Source: Gnetum montanum
Lineage: Eukaryota > Streptophyta > Gnetopsida > Gnetales > Gnetaceae
Length of the DNA stretch: 64,000 nucleotides
Assembly (NCBI GenBank): GCA_015680685.1
Contig: MNCI01011448.1
Span: 186,001-250,000, forward strand
Reading direction: 5' to 3'
Positions 40,313 to 51,890 of this stretch are shown one piece after another. The translations under genes and the position numbers were made by a program. Each line of letters starts with the position of its first letter. Positions within the stretch are counted from its first letter, which is position 1. The notes under the pieces are model-generated. The model was not told the DNA's origin and did no database searches. It worked only from the letters and a program-made list of their open reading frames with translations.

Positions 40313-43090
40313 ATGAATCCTAAGCAATTCCCAACCTTTGCCATAAGTGTGGTTATTGTTTAGCCTAGTCAGCAGGAGGTCACAATTGATCTTCCTAGGG
40401 CCGGGGGGTTCGCTTTGGCTAAAAGGTAATCACTTAGAATATGCAACCAACCACCTAAGTACATGGTGCTCAATGAAGAAAAATATAACTTCCTTTGTGT
40501 GAAATTCTAGGTAGGTTTATCTTTAGACCACTGAGAAATGAATGTCGCACAAGGTTATGAAATCATACACTAGAACAAGAGGGAGTACTTTCCTACCCCC
40601 AATGATTTCATTCCACTCACAAACAAGTTCAATTAAGTGGGTCAAATGATCATGACATGATAACTAATTATTAGGATCCATCTTATGCATCCTTCTAGTA
40701 GGCTACCTCTAGTTTCATCCCCTAGTAGTCCCAGCCATCCACCTTTTGTCAGGTGGTTACATCATTTTTGTCACCTCCTAGGTCAACCCTTGTTGTGACA
40801 AGTCATCAAGTAGACACGCATTAAGTTGCAAGACCATATACCACCCTCCCCCTCTTGAAATCCACACAGTATACACAATCCTTCTTGCTAGCATCCATGA
40901 TGCCAATGCAACATGATGTGCACACTATGTAGACATCCCAATTACCATCAACTTAGATGTCATATGTTCATGCTTGTTTTGTCAACACCCCCTACAATGG
41001 TGCAAGCCACAACTACATGGTGGGCTCCAACCCCTATGCCCATGGTGTAGCACACATAGTCGTATGTGCAAGAGCACATGCAATAGGCACAGCACATGGT
41101 TGCATAGCCTGCAACGAGGCCATGGGCCACTCAAGTAGGACAATAGGCAACACAACTAGTTTACCCTACTGTAGCTACCCCGAGCTTGGACCAAGCATTC
41201 CAGCTCATTCAAACGCTCACTAAGGAGGTTAAGTGGCTCAAAGCATCCTCCTCCAAAATAGTCCATGTGATGAACTTTTACCAAGATGACCCAATTAGTC
41301 CTATGGTCCCATCACTAACCCTACCTCCTAGGATCCAACTTCCCCAATTCACTAAATACAATGGTGAATGGAATCCTAACACACATCTAGTGACCTTTCA
41401 TTCTAAATTCCTTCTATTATAGGGATGTCCACATGCAATCATTCATGCATTTTTCATGTCCTTGACCTTCAAGGCACTAGATTGGTACTGCATGCTCCCC
41501 AAGGCCTCCATATCTTCCTTGGAGGAATTGCTGAGTTAGTTCATCACTTGCTTTAAGTAAAAATTGAAGCCTAAGGTAATCATAAATTAATTAATGCAAA
41601 TCAAGTAGGGCCACTTAGAGCCTATGCAAAAATTCATTGAGCACTAGAGTGCTACACTTAATGAAATTCACGAGCCCATCATGAAAACCCACTTACTGGC
41701 CATTTTCAAAGGTGTAGTAAATGACTTCATCAAGTCAAAGTTGTATTACCTTTCCCTTCACTCCTTGAGCTAGGCATTTTCTTAAACAAAGAGCATTCAA
41801 GATGTAGTAGAGGCTAGTAAGGATCTAGCCTATGTGGCCTACAAAAATGCACATGCAAAGAAGGACAAGGAAAAGGGCAAGATAACAAAAACTATTGTAA
41901 TGGTGGACAATGAGACCAAGTTGAACAATGCCAAATCAATGTCCAAGGCACCTAAGGCCTTGACCAATAATAAGGCATCTAGCTTTGGCACTACAGTGAC
42001 TAACCAATCTTCACCATCAACATCCATAGGGCAAGCTACCCTAATGCCAAACTTTGAGTACAAGGATCACTCAAAGTACACAATGTTTTCCATCAAGCCA
42101 TCAAAGCTCTTGGTACAACTACTTAACTCTTGGTGCATCCAATATAAGTAGATGTCTAAAGATGCTTGTAAGCCACATGATCACTACTATGAGCTCCTTA
42201 GATACCCATTAGCATCCATGCCAAATGAACCTCTAATTCCTAAGTATTTCAGGTTGGATCGATTCTGCCATTACCATCAACTACCCAACCATGACATAGA
42301 CTTCTACATGGTCCTACAGAATGACATACAATGCATTATTGACCAAGGTCAACTAGTCCTTGATGCAACCAATCCAGTTCACCCAAAAAATCAATCAATG
42401 AAGGTCTACAAATACCCTCTCAATGCAATTGATGTAGCCTATGTTATCAATGCCATTAATTTTGATGATGATTTAGAATTGGCACAAGAACTATTCATGG
42501 TTTGTATGCCCTTTGGTAACATTGAGGCCTCATCAACATCAACTAGTTCAATGTTTCTTTTTGTCATTAGAGCATCACCTCAGGTGTCCATGATATCCTT
42601 TGTCATTAAGGCCCAGTAGTACATTGCAATGATAGCAACTCAGATACCCTTTATCATTAGGGTGCCTCAACATGTAAAATTTTTACCTACTCAGAGTCTA
42701 GTTGTGGGGACTGCATCAAGCCCTACTCACCTAAGGCATCATCCCACATACAATAATAGGTAGTCTAGGTGGTAGCCCAGGAGGCCCAACACATGCCTTG
42801 TTGACAAAATGATTAGGGAACACCTAGTTCTAGGCCCACCTAAGCCTATCCCCTTATTTTCCATTCCTATGGCCGTGTTGGCTAGAACATCCACCATAAG
42901 CAATCAACAACCAAGCACTAAGGCTTAAAAGTAGGCAAAGTAAGCCAAGCCCAAATCTCCTCCCTGAGATATCTATCTCTTGGGTCGCATGGAGGAGATG
43001 AACACCAACAAAGCAACTAACAGTGGTAAAGATTTTCTAAATGCATTGGCACAAGTCAAACAAGCTCTAAAACAAAAAAAAATTGAGACT
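40313..43090 (+). pseudogene. Tat-D gag (decayed)
   Basis: The start at 40,313 (MNPKQFPTFA) aligns with MNMNPDQPSTS of Tat-E. An N-terminal YNFLCVKF block and a Pro/Thr-rich linker precede the gag core at about 41,186-41,760: DQAFQLIQTLTKEVKWLKAS, QFTKYNGEWNPNTHLVTF, ALDWYCMLPKASISSLEELL, then a TAG at 41,537-41,539 where Tat-B has Gln, and AIFKGVVNDFIKSKLYYL. A basic linker is followed by the variant zinc knuckle RFCHYHQLPNHDIDFY (about 42,262), in which the last Cys is lost. It is fused to PR downstream. Confidence 0.86.
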
Positions 43091-43950
43091 ATACGACTTA
43101 GTCATGACCTCCTCTGCTCACCATGAAACATTAGTTCGCATGTTGACCTCCATTCCTGTTAAGGAGGACATCCCAATAGATGAATAATTCATCCATGTTG
43201 TGATGCTTCCCCCTACATCACAAGAATTAAGTTCAACATATCTAGCATTTTGTGATGAGGTGATTAAGGTTGATCCTAAAAAGGATCAGGTCATCACTGC
43301 ACCAATGTTCATAAAAATATGCATAGGGCAATGCAAGATTCGAAGGGTGCACATAAACGATGGGTTAGCAACTAACATCATCCCATTCCCAATAGCTAAC
43401 CAACTTGGTCTTGCCAACCAAATCAAACCATGAAAACAATATGCTTGAAGTCCTTTAATGGATTATGCATTGTTGTAAGGGGGATGGTCATGATAACTTT
43501 CATGGTAGGAGAGTAGTTCCCCACAACCACTAAATTCAATGTCATTAAGGAGATTCCCAAGTTCAACTTGATCCTGGGAAGGCCTTGGCTAGCCCAATTA
43601 TGATTTGTCTCCTCCCTCATCCACCAAGAAATCCACCTTTCGTATGAAGGTGGAGAAGTAATTATACATGGTAACAATGTAGCCCCTATAACCATTAATA
43701 ATCTTGAAATAAAACAAGGGTCAGAGGTAGAGTTCACCGATGACATGCCACCCATGAAGAACGAGGGTCAACCTTGTCCGACAAATGCACTCGAGGAATA
43801 AAAAGAGGCTAACGACCTCCCTAGTGAAGCTCTATAAGCAAAGTTTCCCTTTATCATCATGAACAAGGGTCTAGGTGAATATCTCCTCAAGCTACCTAGG
43901 CCCTATGCATCCCCTAACCCACATCAGGTTAGGAAGCAACTACATGACTA
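43091..43950 (+). pseudogene. Tat-D protease
   Basis: Active-site loop RRVHINDGLATNIIPF (about 43,341), where D-D-G of the lineage has become N-D-G, which removes the catalytic Asp. QLGLANQIKP follows and then a frame change near 43,433. In the new frame are VKGMVMITFM-like and FNLILGRPWLAQL-like traces, followed by a tail to about 43,950. The flanking spacing equals Tat-B and Tat-E. Confidence 0.82.
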
Positions 43951-44520
43951 AGGCACCCCCTTAGTTCAACATGTACTAGGCACCTACTTGTCCCTAATCT
44001 TTGCATGCCCCATTTTTCTTTCTCTTGCATGACTACATTTCGCATGGTTTCTTGTATTTTTGCATCATCTATTTTATTAGGCATTCGTTTCTTTTGTCTA
44101 TGCATTTTCCTTTAGCTTTCTTACGCATTGAAAAACACTAAAATACATAAAAATTATAAAATTCAAAATTGTAAAAAGAATCAACATATGGCCCACCACA
44201 GCCTAAAATCAGCCACTTTTTTGCATTGCCATGGCCCAAAAAGACTTTAAACTAGTATACATCCCTCTACGGCCTAAACTTAACAACCCTTTTTCTTCTA
44301 GTGCATCGGCCTAGAATGGCCTAAAACTATCGCCATGGCCCACCATGGCTAAAATTGGCAACACCTTGTCTTTTTATTCATGGCCCAAAATGGCCTTAAA
44401 CTAGCAATTGTCATAGCTTGAAATGGCCCTAAACTATGCAATGGCCCTCTCACCATAGCCTTAAATTGGCATGAGGCCTGCAAAGGGCCAAATCACATTA
44501 ATCAATTGCATCACTAGCAT
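43951..44520 (+). other. Tat-D PR-RT spacer, left part
   Basis: After a T-rich stretch come minisatellite units of the form ATGGCC(C/T)AAAATGGCCTT followed by AAACTAGCAA (44,190-44,490), about eight copies. The end is set where this pattern stops and the insert begins. The spacer resumes near 50,450. Confidence 0.7.
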
Positions 44521-44679
44521 GTAATACTTAGTAAGATAAACACAAAACTTTACATAATATGCAATCCACATAGTAAAGGGAGCTTGTCATTAATCCATTT
44601 TCATTAATTCATCAACAAAATACATGGCATGACTATACAAAAAAAATGGCCAAAAATGCAAAATTGCCCAATAGCAAGG

Positions 44680-46260
44680 CTACATCAGGACTGCTTAGCT
44701 AGTGGTGTTTGGTGAGGGTTAAGGCTCATCTTCCTCTTCCTCTAACTCCACTAGGCCTTGCAGCATTGTTTGGTGCCTACTCAAAGCAACACAAGAGAAA
44801 AAATCAATTAATAAATGCATAACATGCAAAACTAAAATAAAAGCACAAAATATCAAAAAATAACTAACCTAAGAGGGTCCCACATCCATCTTTGAAGGCA
44901 ATCTATCAAAGCCTTCCTCCAAGCATTGGAGGATTTTAGCCTCTAATAGCTATGTCCAGTCCTCCTAGCCAAAGTTAATACTTGCAAGGGTCTTACCTTT
45001 GTCCATGGTGGTCCATGTGGGTGCCTACATAAAAAATGTAGTAGAGAAAACCTCCCCTAAGGGCACAACAATCTACCTCTCTTGAGACCCACTCACTAAT
45101 ATATGATGAGAAAATAATTTATAAGCTAGTGTCCCCCAAATTGCCTTGAGGAACATATCGTAGCAACATCATCAATGGACTCTTCCTTATACCATTTAAG
45201 GTATGTGTCTCACTCATTCTTGTAGTAGTACTTGTGGTTCTTCTAAGTCTACCCCCATTGATACACCTTTGTGTTATAATCTTTTCAATCCTAATTTTTT
45301 TGGGCAAGCAAGTCCATTTGCAACCTTTGCTTAATGATCTCTTTGGTGGACTCATTCTTGCCCTATAATGCCAACCAGTACCTAGCATAGTCAATCTTGG
45401 TTTTCCACTAAGTACTATTCCCTTCTACATGAGTCACAAGGAATTCATAACAAGACTGCAAGTCCCCCATCTTGGCATCCTAGCTCACCACTCTATCCTC
45501 AAGCTCATGTACCCACTTCCATAGATACTCGTTAATGCACTCACAAACCCATAGTGCTTTCACACTTGAAAGCGTGTACTTCCTCACCACCTCATAGATG
45601 TGGTGGGGTACTTTCTCCACCTTAGGAAGAAACTTGGGGATGCCATCCACCCTAGCCACCCTTCCCAAATCCCAACGAAGCTTAGAACTTGATGGAATAC
45701 AACAAGAAAAACAAAATTAGCCATAAACTAAGCATCAAATCAATAAAGCAAGAAAAGCAAAGAAAAATCACATACATACCAAGCTCAAGATTCAGCTACT
45801 ATAGTCAATCCACCATCTCCTCAACTAGACATTCCATAAAGTTGAACTTATCAAGAGCCTCTACCCATGGCTCCATGTAGTAGGTAGATGTGGAAGCCAG
45901 ATTACTAGTAGGTACCTCTACAGTTGCAAGGTAATAACACATTTAGCAATAGTCGAGTAGCTAAAGATGAAAGAGTAGAAAGAGAGCAATAAAAAATGGC
46001 AATGCAGAACACATACCTAGCAAACCCTTAGGTGTGAGAGTGAGGGATCACCTAGCTACACACCATCAAAGAGGTTGTCAAAATCATCCTCATTGGGGTG
46101 AAGCAGTCCCTCCTCATCTAACTGTTGGAGGACCTCTATAGCCTCACATAGCTCCTCATCTTGTGTTTCTTCCTCCTTAACTTGAGGAGGAGCCTCCTCT
46201 ACTACTACTTCTACCATTGCTCTAGTAGCCCTCTCACCTAATTGCAATAATTCACACACA
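44680..46260 (-). pseudogene. Antisense gene, downstream segments (unidentified)
   Basis: Three coding-like stretches. 46,056-46,259 is Glu-rich (VEVVVEEAPPQVKEEETQDE, ending NLFDGV). 45,480-45,668 reads KFLPKVEKVPHHIYEVVRKY, then VKALWVCECINEYLWKWVHE. 45,119-45,420 decodes, with stops, to KIDYARYWLALQGKNESTKE and YNTKVYQW. They have the look of an acidic, helical, possibly coiled-coil protein. AT-rich tracts between them start or end with splice-like sequences (CTAACCTA on the plus strand). No family was recognised, and whether they belong to the phosphatase-like gene is uncertain. Confidence 0.4.
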
Positions 46261-47014
46261 TGACAGGTTTAGCATGATAAGCTTAGCATAACAACTTAGC
46301 ATAATATAGCATAAAAACATAAACATATAAAATGCAAAAGAAAAATGCATCCTATAATTTGTACTAACCTACTAGATCCATGTGCAAATCTCAAAACTTC
46401 AAGTGGATCTTCTTGACACTTATCCTTTCAACCTTTCATGCAGGCTCCTCTATGAGACATGGCCTCTTAATATTTGCCCGAATGATCCCACCATCTTAGC
46501 AATGTAACGCTCCACCCTGGCCGCATTCCTAGTACCAGTTGGTGGAGGCTCACCTACACTATCATGTGAGTAGTGAGATCACCTCGAGGGACCTTTAGTC
46601 ATTATGGAAAATGACTCACCAGTCACCTCTAGGGGATCCTACACTAAATAGGTGCTTGATCCACAACTTTGATAGCTATGTGTGATCCTACACCATCCAT
46701 CATCTATCCTCATGAACCACCAATAACTCTACAAACCTTCATAGGTAGCCTACAAAGAAGGCAAAGTGCACATGCAACCTCACCTAGAGGTTGTGGTGCA
46801 ACTTGATGATCTTGGCATGCAGGCCACCGACAAGGTGAGAGGCCTAGTTGTACCTTGTACCCTCCTCTAGCACATCCCTCATCACTCGAGCCTACTCTAC
46901 CTTAATGATTTTTTCTTAGGAGAGTAACTTTGAGAATGCATGGGCATGGAAGAGAGGGCAAAGTTCATGGACCATGGGCACATGCACATTCTTAACAAGT
47001 ATGCATTTTTGAGA

Positions 47015-47409
47015 TCAAGAAGTGCCTAGCAACTCTTCAATATCACCTCGGTGATCCACCTTTTTGTTGGTCTTATCAATGACCAATGGGCCATCAGAGA
47101 AAAGGCCAACAAGGTTTGCAAAGAAGTCATTAGTGAGGTCCAAGACCACCCTCACACCACATACCCACATGACAAAGTAATGAGCATTGTTACTGAAGGA
47201 ATCGACAATGGTAACCATTTCAATTACCAGGATGCCTAGGCTAAGTGCCAAGAAAAGGTCCATTAGCCCAAATTGCGTAAGCCTACTGGTGAACTCCACT
47301 AGGGCCTCATGTTAAAACCAATTATACACACCCTCATCATTCCCATACTTCATAATGAGGATGGCCTTAATGCAACCCATGGCTACTACTATGACCTCTC
47401 CTAAAGTGA
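47015..47409 (-). pseudogene. Antisense gene exon 3 (unidentified protein)
   Basis: Begins after the acceptor CTGCAG (47,410). Joined in phase to exon 2 it reads TLGEVIVVAMGCIKAILIMK, then YGNDEGVYNWF, a stop, and a 94-codon open frame with FGLMDLFLALSLGILVIEMV, HYFVMWVCGVRVVLDLTNDF and GLFSDGPLVIDKTNKKVD. The hydrophobic stretch could be a membrane segment or a packed helix. I do not recognise the family. The frame continuity across the splice supports real exons. Confidence 0.5.
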
Positions 47410-47488
47410 CTGCAGTTGTAATACAGGCAAAGAAAATAATGTTAGGAAAAGGAGCAAATGCATGAGAGCAAAGTGATAAACTACTTAC

Positions 47489-47760
47489 ATAGGACAAAAG
47501 GCGTGCATGATGGTGTTGGTGGAACTGATGCCTCCTTGATGCTAGGCACACTATCCATCCACTTCACATCCAACTAGCCATGGGCCCAACACCTCTTGTA
47601 GGCCTTCAGATATTGACAAGGGTACTTCACCAAGTCAAATCCAATCTACCTGATCATCCCCACATGAATGCTCTTGCAGGTTGAAAATTACATCAGGGTA
47701 GTGCACATCACGTTTAGGGCTCCCTCCTCATCATGTATGCCATGCTCACCAATGCTAACC
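47489..47760 (-). pseudogene. Antisense gene exon 2
   Basis: Bounded by the acceptor TTGCTAG (47,761) and the donor GTAAGT (47,483-47,488), 272 bp. Near its 3' end it reads VKYPCQYLKAYKRCWAHG, then LDVKWMDSVPSIKEASVPPT, and its last base completes a codon with exon 3. The first half changes frame, so decay is evident. It follows the phosphatase-like exon directly. Confidence 0.5.
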
Positions 47761-47819
47761 CTAGCAATAAACATGATTAATTAGCATCTTCATATATGAA
47801 AAATCATAGGAACACTTAC

Positions 47820-48272
47820 CCTCTTGCATAGTATGCTATCCTAGGTGGGTTCTAAAACAAGGTATGCACATGTCAAGTAATAAAGAGAGTGTTGTTCTTG
47901 CTATAGCAACTAAACTTTGACATTTTCCTAATCCTGGACAAAGGCCTAACACCCTTAGGGCCTTGGCCTAAACCTCCTACTTCACCATCACTAGTAGTTG
48001 GCTCATCAGACATGAACCTCAGAATGCTCTGGTTTGCCCAAGGCAACAATGTCTCCATAATGACACCAACAACTTTTTTAGTTAAGTGTGACCATATCAT
48101 CACATTGCAGTGTTGGACCAAGAATTCTAGAAACTCATGTGCTCCTCACCAAAACTATACCACTTGGTGATCCAACTATGTATCTAGTGCGAGCATGTCT
48201 AGGATAGACTCACTCATATAGTAGAGGATGCCAACAAGCTCCACCTTGATGAGGATTGGCTTTAACAATACC
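47820..48272 (-). pseudogene. Antisense gene exon 1: FCP1/NIF-type HAD phosphatase-like domain
   Basis: A 453-bp exon between TTACAG and GTAAGT. In one phase it reads KPILIKVELVGILYYMSESI, then HEFLEFLVQHCNVMIWSHLT followed by KKVVGVIMETLLPWANQSIL, PLSRIRKM, NNTLFIT, a stop, HVHTLF, a stop, NPPRIAYYA. The order and wording follow plant NIF-like (FCP1-homology) HAD phosphatases: DxDGxL..., EFLEF.F....V.IWSS.TKKNV..VI, NTLLxDDSPxKAL.NPP. The catalytic DxD of the first motif reads V-E-L here and the DDSP motif is lost, so it would be inactive. Four stops, mostly one transition from Trp, Gln or Arg codons. This assignment is from memory of the family, not a search. Confidence 0.55.
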
Positions 48273-48734
48273 CTGTAACCACAAAAGCAACAAAATAGGA
48301 AAGCATTATTATACATGAGATGTACCAAAATACATTACATTACATAGCCAAATTAGCAAAGTTAGCATAGGGTAATATAACTTAGCAAAAATACATGTCC
48401 TTAGGGTCCCTTGTGGGCCTTATTGGAATAGGACATTGATACATACATTTAATGCACCTAGTGCTCACTGGGACAACACTAACATAGCACTAGCATTTTT
48501 GCTTTACATTCACATGTTGTGCATTGTCTCAGTTTGCATGTCTAGCACATTTAACATGTTCTATTTGCAAGTTTGGCATTTTATCAAAGCTTTGGTACAC
48601 TTATCATTTCATTTTACATGTTGCATTTTAACATTTTATGTTCACACACTTAGCATTTTCACACTTAAGCATTTTTGCCTTTGGTATTTATTTCTACACT
48701 TGGCATTTCATTTTTATGCTTAGCAAATTTTCAA

Positions 48735-48985
48735 ATTTTTTCTAACTCTAGGTAGTATAGCCTGGAGTACCCAAAAAAAATTTCTAACTCTAGATTACCC
48801 CTCCTTGAGAGCATAACCTAGGTAAATCATAAAAAATTCAAACTATTGGCTACGCTCCCTAGTAAGCATAACTGCCAGGAATCATAAAATTCTAACTATC
48901 AGTTATGCTCCCCAGGGATTGTAGCCTCTAAAATCACAAAAATTTCTAACTGTTGACTATGCTTCCTAGGGAGTGTATCCTCAAA
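48735..48985. repeat. Tat U3-like segment inside the insert
   Basis: Five boxes of the form TTTCTAACT followed by decayed palindromes such as CTATGCTTCCTAGGGAGTGT, in the style of Tat U3 sequences but with a CCTAGG centre. Confidence 0.55.
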
Positions 48986-49581
48986 ACATGCAAAAATTCA
49001 CAAAACAAAAACAAACTATTGTGCCAAAGCCATTCACACCATGTGTTGCTTGCCAAAGTGTTGGTCACAATCACGGCCCTCATGGCCACCATCTCTTGCC
49101 CCACCCATGCTCTGATGGTTCACACCTCTCAACCGCATTGTGCTATAGGGTACACTTGCCTTATGGCTCCTCACATGTCCCCTACCACTAAGCCCCATCC
49201 AAAAGAAAAAAATATTGCAAAAAGAAACCCTTGTCACTTTGCCTCCCAGTGCTCTAGCACTAAACCCTCGTCATGTGGAGAGCAACCCATGGTGGCTGCC
49301 AACACCTGTTTCCCTTCCTACCATGACATAACATTAAAAAAATCATAGAGCCTTACTTATCAACCACAGCCTTCCCTAAGCCATAGTCACTAAACACTTG
49401 TCCTTGCCTTTTTCCCCTATACACATCAGCAACACAAGACAAAAGAAATCATGGTCATGCACAAACCTACAACCCTCTCATCTATGGCTAAACAACCCAC
49501 CATGATCACCGTAGCCTCTGCTAAGGCCTACCCTAATAAAAAAAGGGGGACAAGGGGGTCCCATGACCCCTTTCATCCAAG

Positions 49582-50055
49582 TCACAGTTGCCTTGGCCAT
49601 GGCCACAAAACCCTTGTTATTTTTTCCCTTTCCAATACCCTAGCCACAACTAGAAAATCCCCATTTTTCCTTACCCCATGCCCCACATAACACCAAGAAT
49701 GAAATCCTTTCCCCATGTAACCATGAAACCCAATCACCCATGCACACATAGTGTGTGCACAAAATGTAGAGAAAGAGAAAAAATAGGAAAGAAAAATCCT
49801 CATCACCCACAAAGGCACCCTCTCTCCTCCCAATGGTGGTAGCCCTAGTAGCCATGGTGGTAGTAGTCCCTTACAAGGTAGATCACCCCAAAGCCTAAAA
49901 CCCCAATGAAATGCAAAGCAGAAAAGACAAGACAAGATAAAGTAAAAAACTACATAAGGGTAGAGCATAGCAAGGTACCTAGTAGATGGTATCTCTCTCC
50001 ATTCCTCCATGCATGGCCAGGGTAGAAATCTTACTTCTTTCTCTCCCTTTTCCAC
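49582..50055 (-). other. 157-codon antisense open frame of unknown status
   Basis: The longest open frame in the insert; it starts MEKGEKEVRFLPWPCMEEWR. A donor-like GTACCT follows codon 25, and the rest is Phe/Trp/Gly-rich with no known motif. A minus-strand TATATATG lies about 160 bp upstream (50,214-50,222). I read it as a possible first exon and 5' intron of the antisense gene more than as one protein. It could also be accidental. Confidence 0.3.
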
Positions 50056-50450
50056 ATTGATGAGCCCAAGGTGTTAATGTTCACTTTGGTATGTCATGCT
50101 AGCTATCATGCTCTAGGTGCTACATTGTGGCTTTACTCCTTGCTCCAACTACACTGCACTTTGTAACTTTTCATTTTTACTTTGGAAAATGACAATTTGA
50201 CCTTGGTGAAATGTGCATATATACCCTTCCAGGGTAAGAAAATGTGCTACCTACCAAGATAATGTCCCATACTTAGGCAAATTTTCTAGGTTTTTCCTAA
50301 GCATAGCAAGGGACTGAGCATAGCAAGGGGTGAGTGTAGCAACAAGAGTTGGCAAAGTTTTGAACCTTTTTCTAGTAGTCCCCAGTCTTAGAAACTTTTT
50401 TGAATTTTTTATGATTGCCCAGTGAATACCTAGCCTAACTTCACATTCTA

Positions 50451-50704
50451 AGCACTCCTAGCCTTACCTAAACCTATGCAGTTTGCACAAACCATGGTCC
50501 ACTATGACCTTTAACTGGCACCCCATGACCTGTCGAAGCCTGAAACCAACCTACATACTTGCTTCTCTAGCTCCATGTTTGCACCCTTAGGTGAATTTTC
50601 ATTACATTTCTTTCATAATATTATGCATTTTGACTCTATTTAAGATAGGTGCAACTTGACACTCTTTTTGGTTGTTTTGTAGGATTTTTGGTAAGATTAC
50701 AACA
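50451..50704 (+). other. Tat-D PR-RT spacer, right part, with acceptor-like end
   Basis: Resumes the minisatellite style (CCACTATGACCTTTAACTGGC, about 50,501) and ends with a T-rich tract GGTTGTTTTGTAG|GATT at about 50,673-50,689, the same position as TTTTTGTAG|GATC in Tat-E and TTTTTTCAG|GATC in Tat-A. Confidence 0.65.
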
Positions 50705-51890
50705 TGAGCATGTGCAGGAATCTTCATTCACCTCTGGCCCTTATTTGGCCTCATGGTAACCTCACATGATACATTGATACTGAATGCCTAGATCTTGAGC
50801 CTAGAGCCTATAATAAACATATAACATCCATAGAGGTTCCGCTAGACTCACCAGACCATCTAGTTAGGGCTCTAGATCTAAAGGCAAGTGACATCACTAA
50901 GGATCCTCTCATTGAAGTCCTTGTAATGACATGTAGTGGCAAGGAAAAAACATTGAAACTTAGTTCTTTGTTAGAGCCTCAACATGCCCAAAAAATCACA
51001 AAAACACTCAATGACAACATCAAAGCATTTTCATGGTCCTACGAAGACATGCCATGCCTAAATCCTCACATAGTATAGCACAATATAATCCTTGATCCTT
51101 GCATAAAACTAGTTAAGCAAAAAGCCCACAAGGTTAGGCTTGAGATGGCATTAGCAGTCTGTAATGAAATCACCAAGCTTTACAAAGCTAGCTTCATCTA
51201 GGCCATTAACTATGTAGATTAAGTCTCTAACATTGTGATTGTACACAAGAAAAATGGATGCATATGCATTTTCATAGACCTCTGGGACCTTAACAAGGTG
51301 ACCATTAAAGAAAACTTCATGTTGCCTAGTATTGATCAATTGGTCGATACTATGGCTGGTCATGCCTTGTTGTCCTTTATGGATGGGTTCTCTAGTTACA
51401 ACTAGATTTGGATCGACCCGGAGCACCAACTCAATACTACCTTCATAACCCCTTAGGATATGTTTTGTTACACAATGATAACTTTTAGACTAAAGAATGT
51501 AGGAGCAACATATCAATGCACTATGAATTACATCTTTAGCGATTACTTGCAAGATTTACTCAATGATTACATTGATGACATAGTAGTTAAGTCCAAAATA
51601 GCACACAACCATGTAGATGACTAAGACCATGTACTCAAACATTGCTCAAGATATGATCTTAGATTGAATCCTAAGAAGTGTGTCTTCATTGTCAAAATAG
51701 GTTACATGCTAGGTTTTGTGGTATTAGAAGTAGGCATATGCATAGTCCTTGATAAGGTTAAGGCCATCATCAACTTAGCTCTGCTGGCTAACCTTAAGGA
51801 GCTACATGGATTACAAGGTAGATTGTAATTCATTCGTAAGTTTATCACATGGTTGACTGACAAGTTGTAGCCCATGAAACATCTACTCAA
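50705..51890 (+). pseudogene. Tat-D reverse transcriptase
   Basis: ORF2 opens MSMCRNLHSPLALIWPHGNL (about 50,704), then KEKTLKLSSLLEPQHAQKIT, KAHKVRLEMALAV, FIDLWDLNKVTIKENFMLPS, LLSFMDGFSSYN, FRLKNVGATYQ, the catalytic box Y-I-D-D at 51,568-51,579, and LNPKKCVF. Three in-frame stops lie between 51,195 and 51,460, two more near 51,624 and 51,827. Its layout is as in Tat-B, but it lacks the +1 frame change near the start. Catalytic Asp residues are present; the chain is interrupted. Confidence 0.9.

Larger units (their letters stand above)
44521..50450 (-). other. Insert in Tat-D spacer: antisense intron-containing gene fragment
   Basis: Absent from the equivalent spacers of Tat-B and Tat-E. 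On the minus strand it shows coding-like segments separated by AT-rich tracts with GT-AG ends: acceptors at 48,273 (TTACAG), 47,761 (TTGCTAG) and 47,410 (CTGCAG), and donors at 47,814-47,819 and 47,483-47,488 (both GTAAGT). One exon resembles an FCP1/NIF-type phosphatase. The insert also holds pieces like Tat LTR U3 (48,735-48,985 and 50,270-50,430) and leader (48,480-48,730). Being antisense, its introns would survive retrotransposition of the sense RNA. Termini and duplications could not be defined. Confidence 0.6.

Noticed and set aside
48953-49348. 131-codon plus-strand frame in the Tat-D insert
   Set aside because: His/Ser/Pro-rich without motifs, and on the opposite strand to the segments with splice-like borders.
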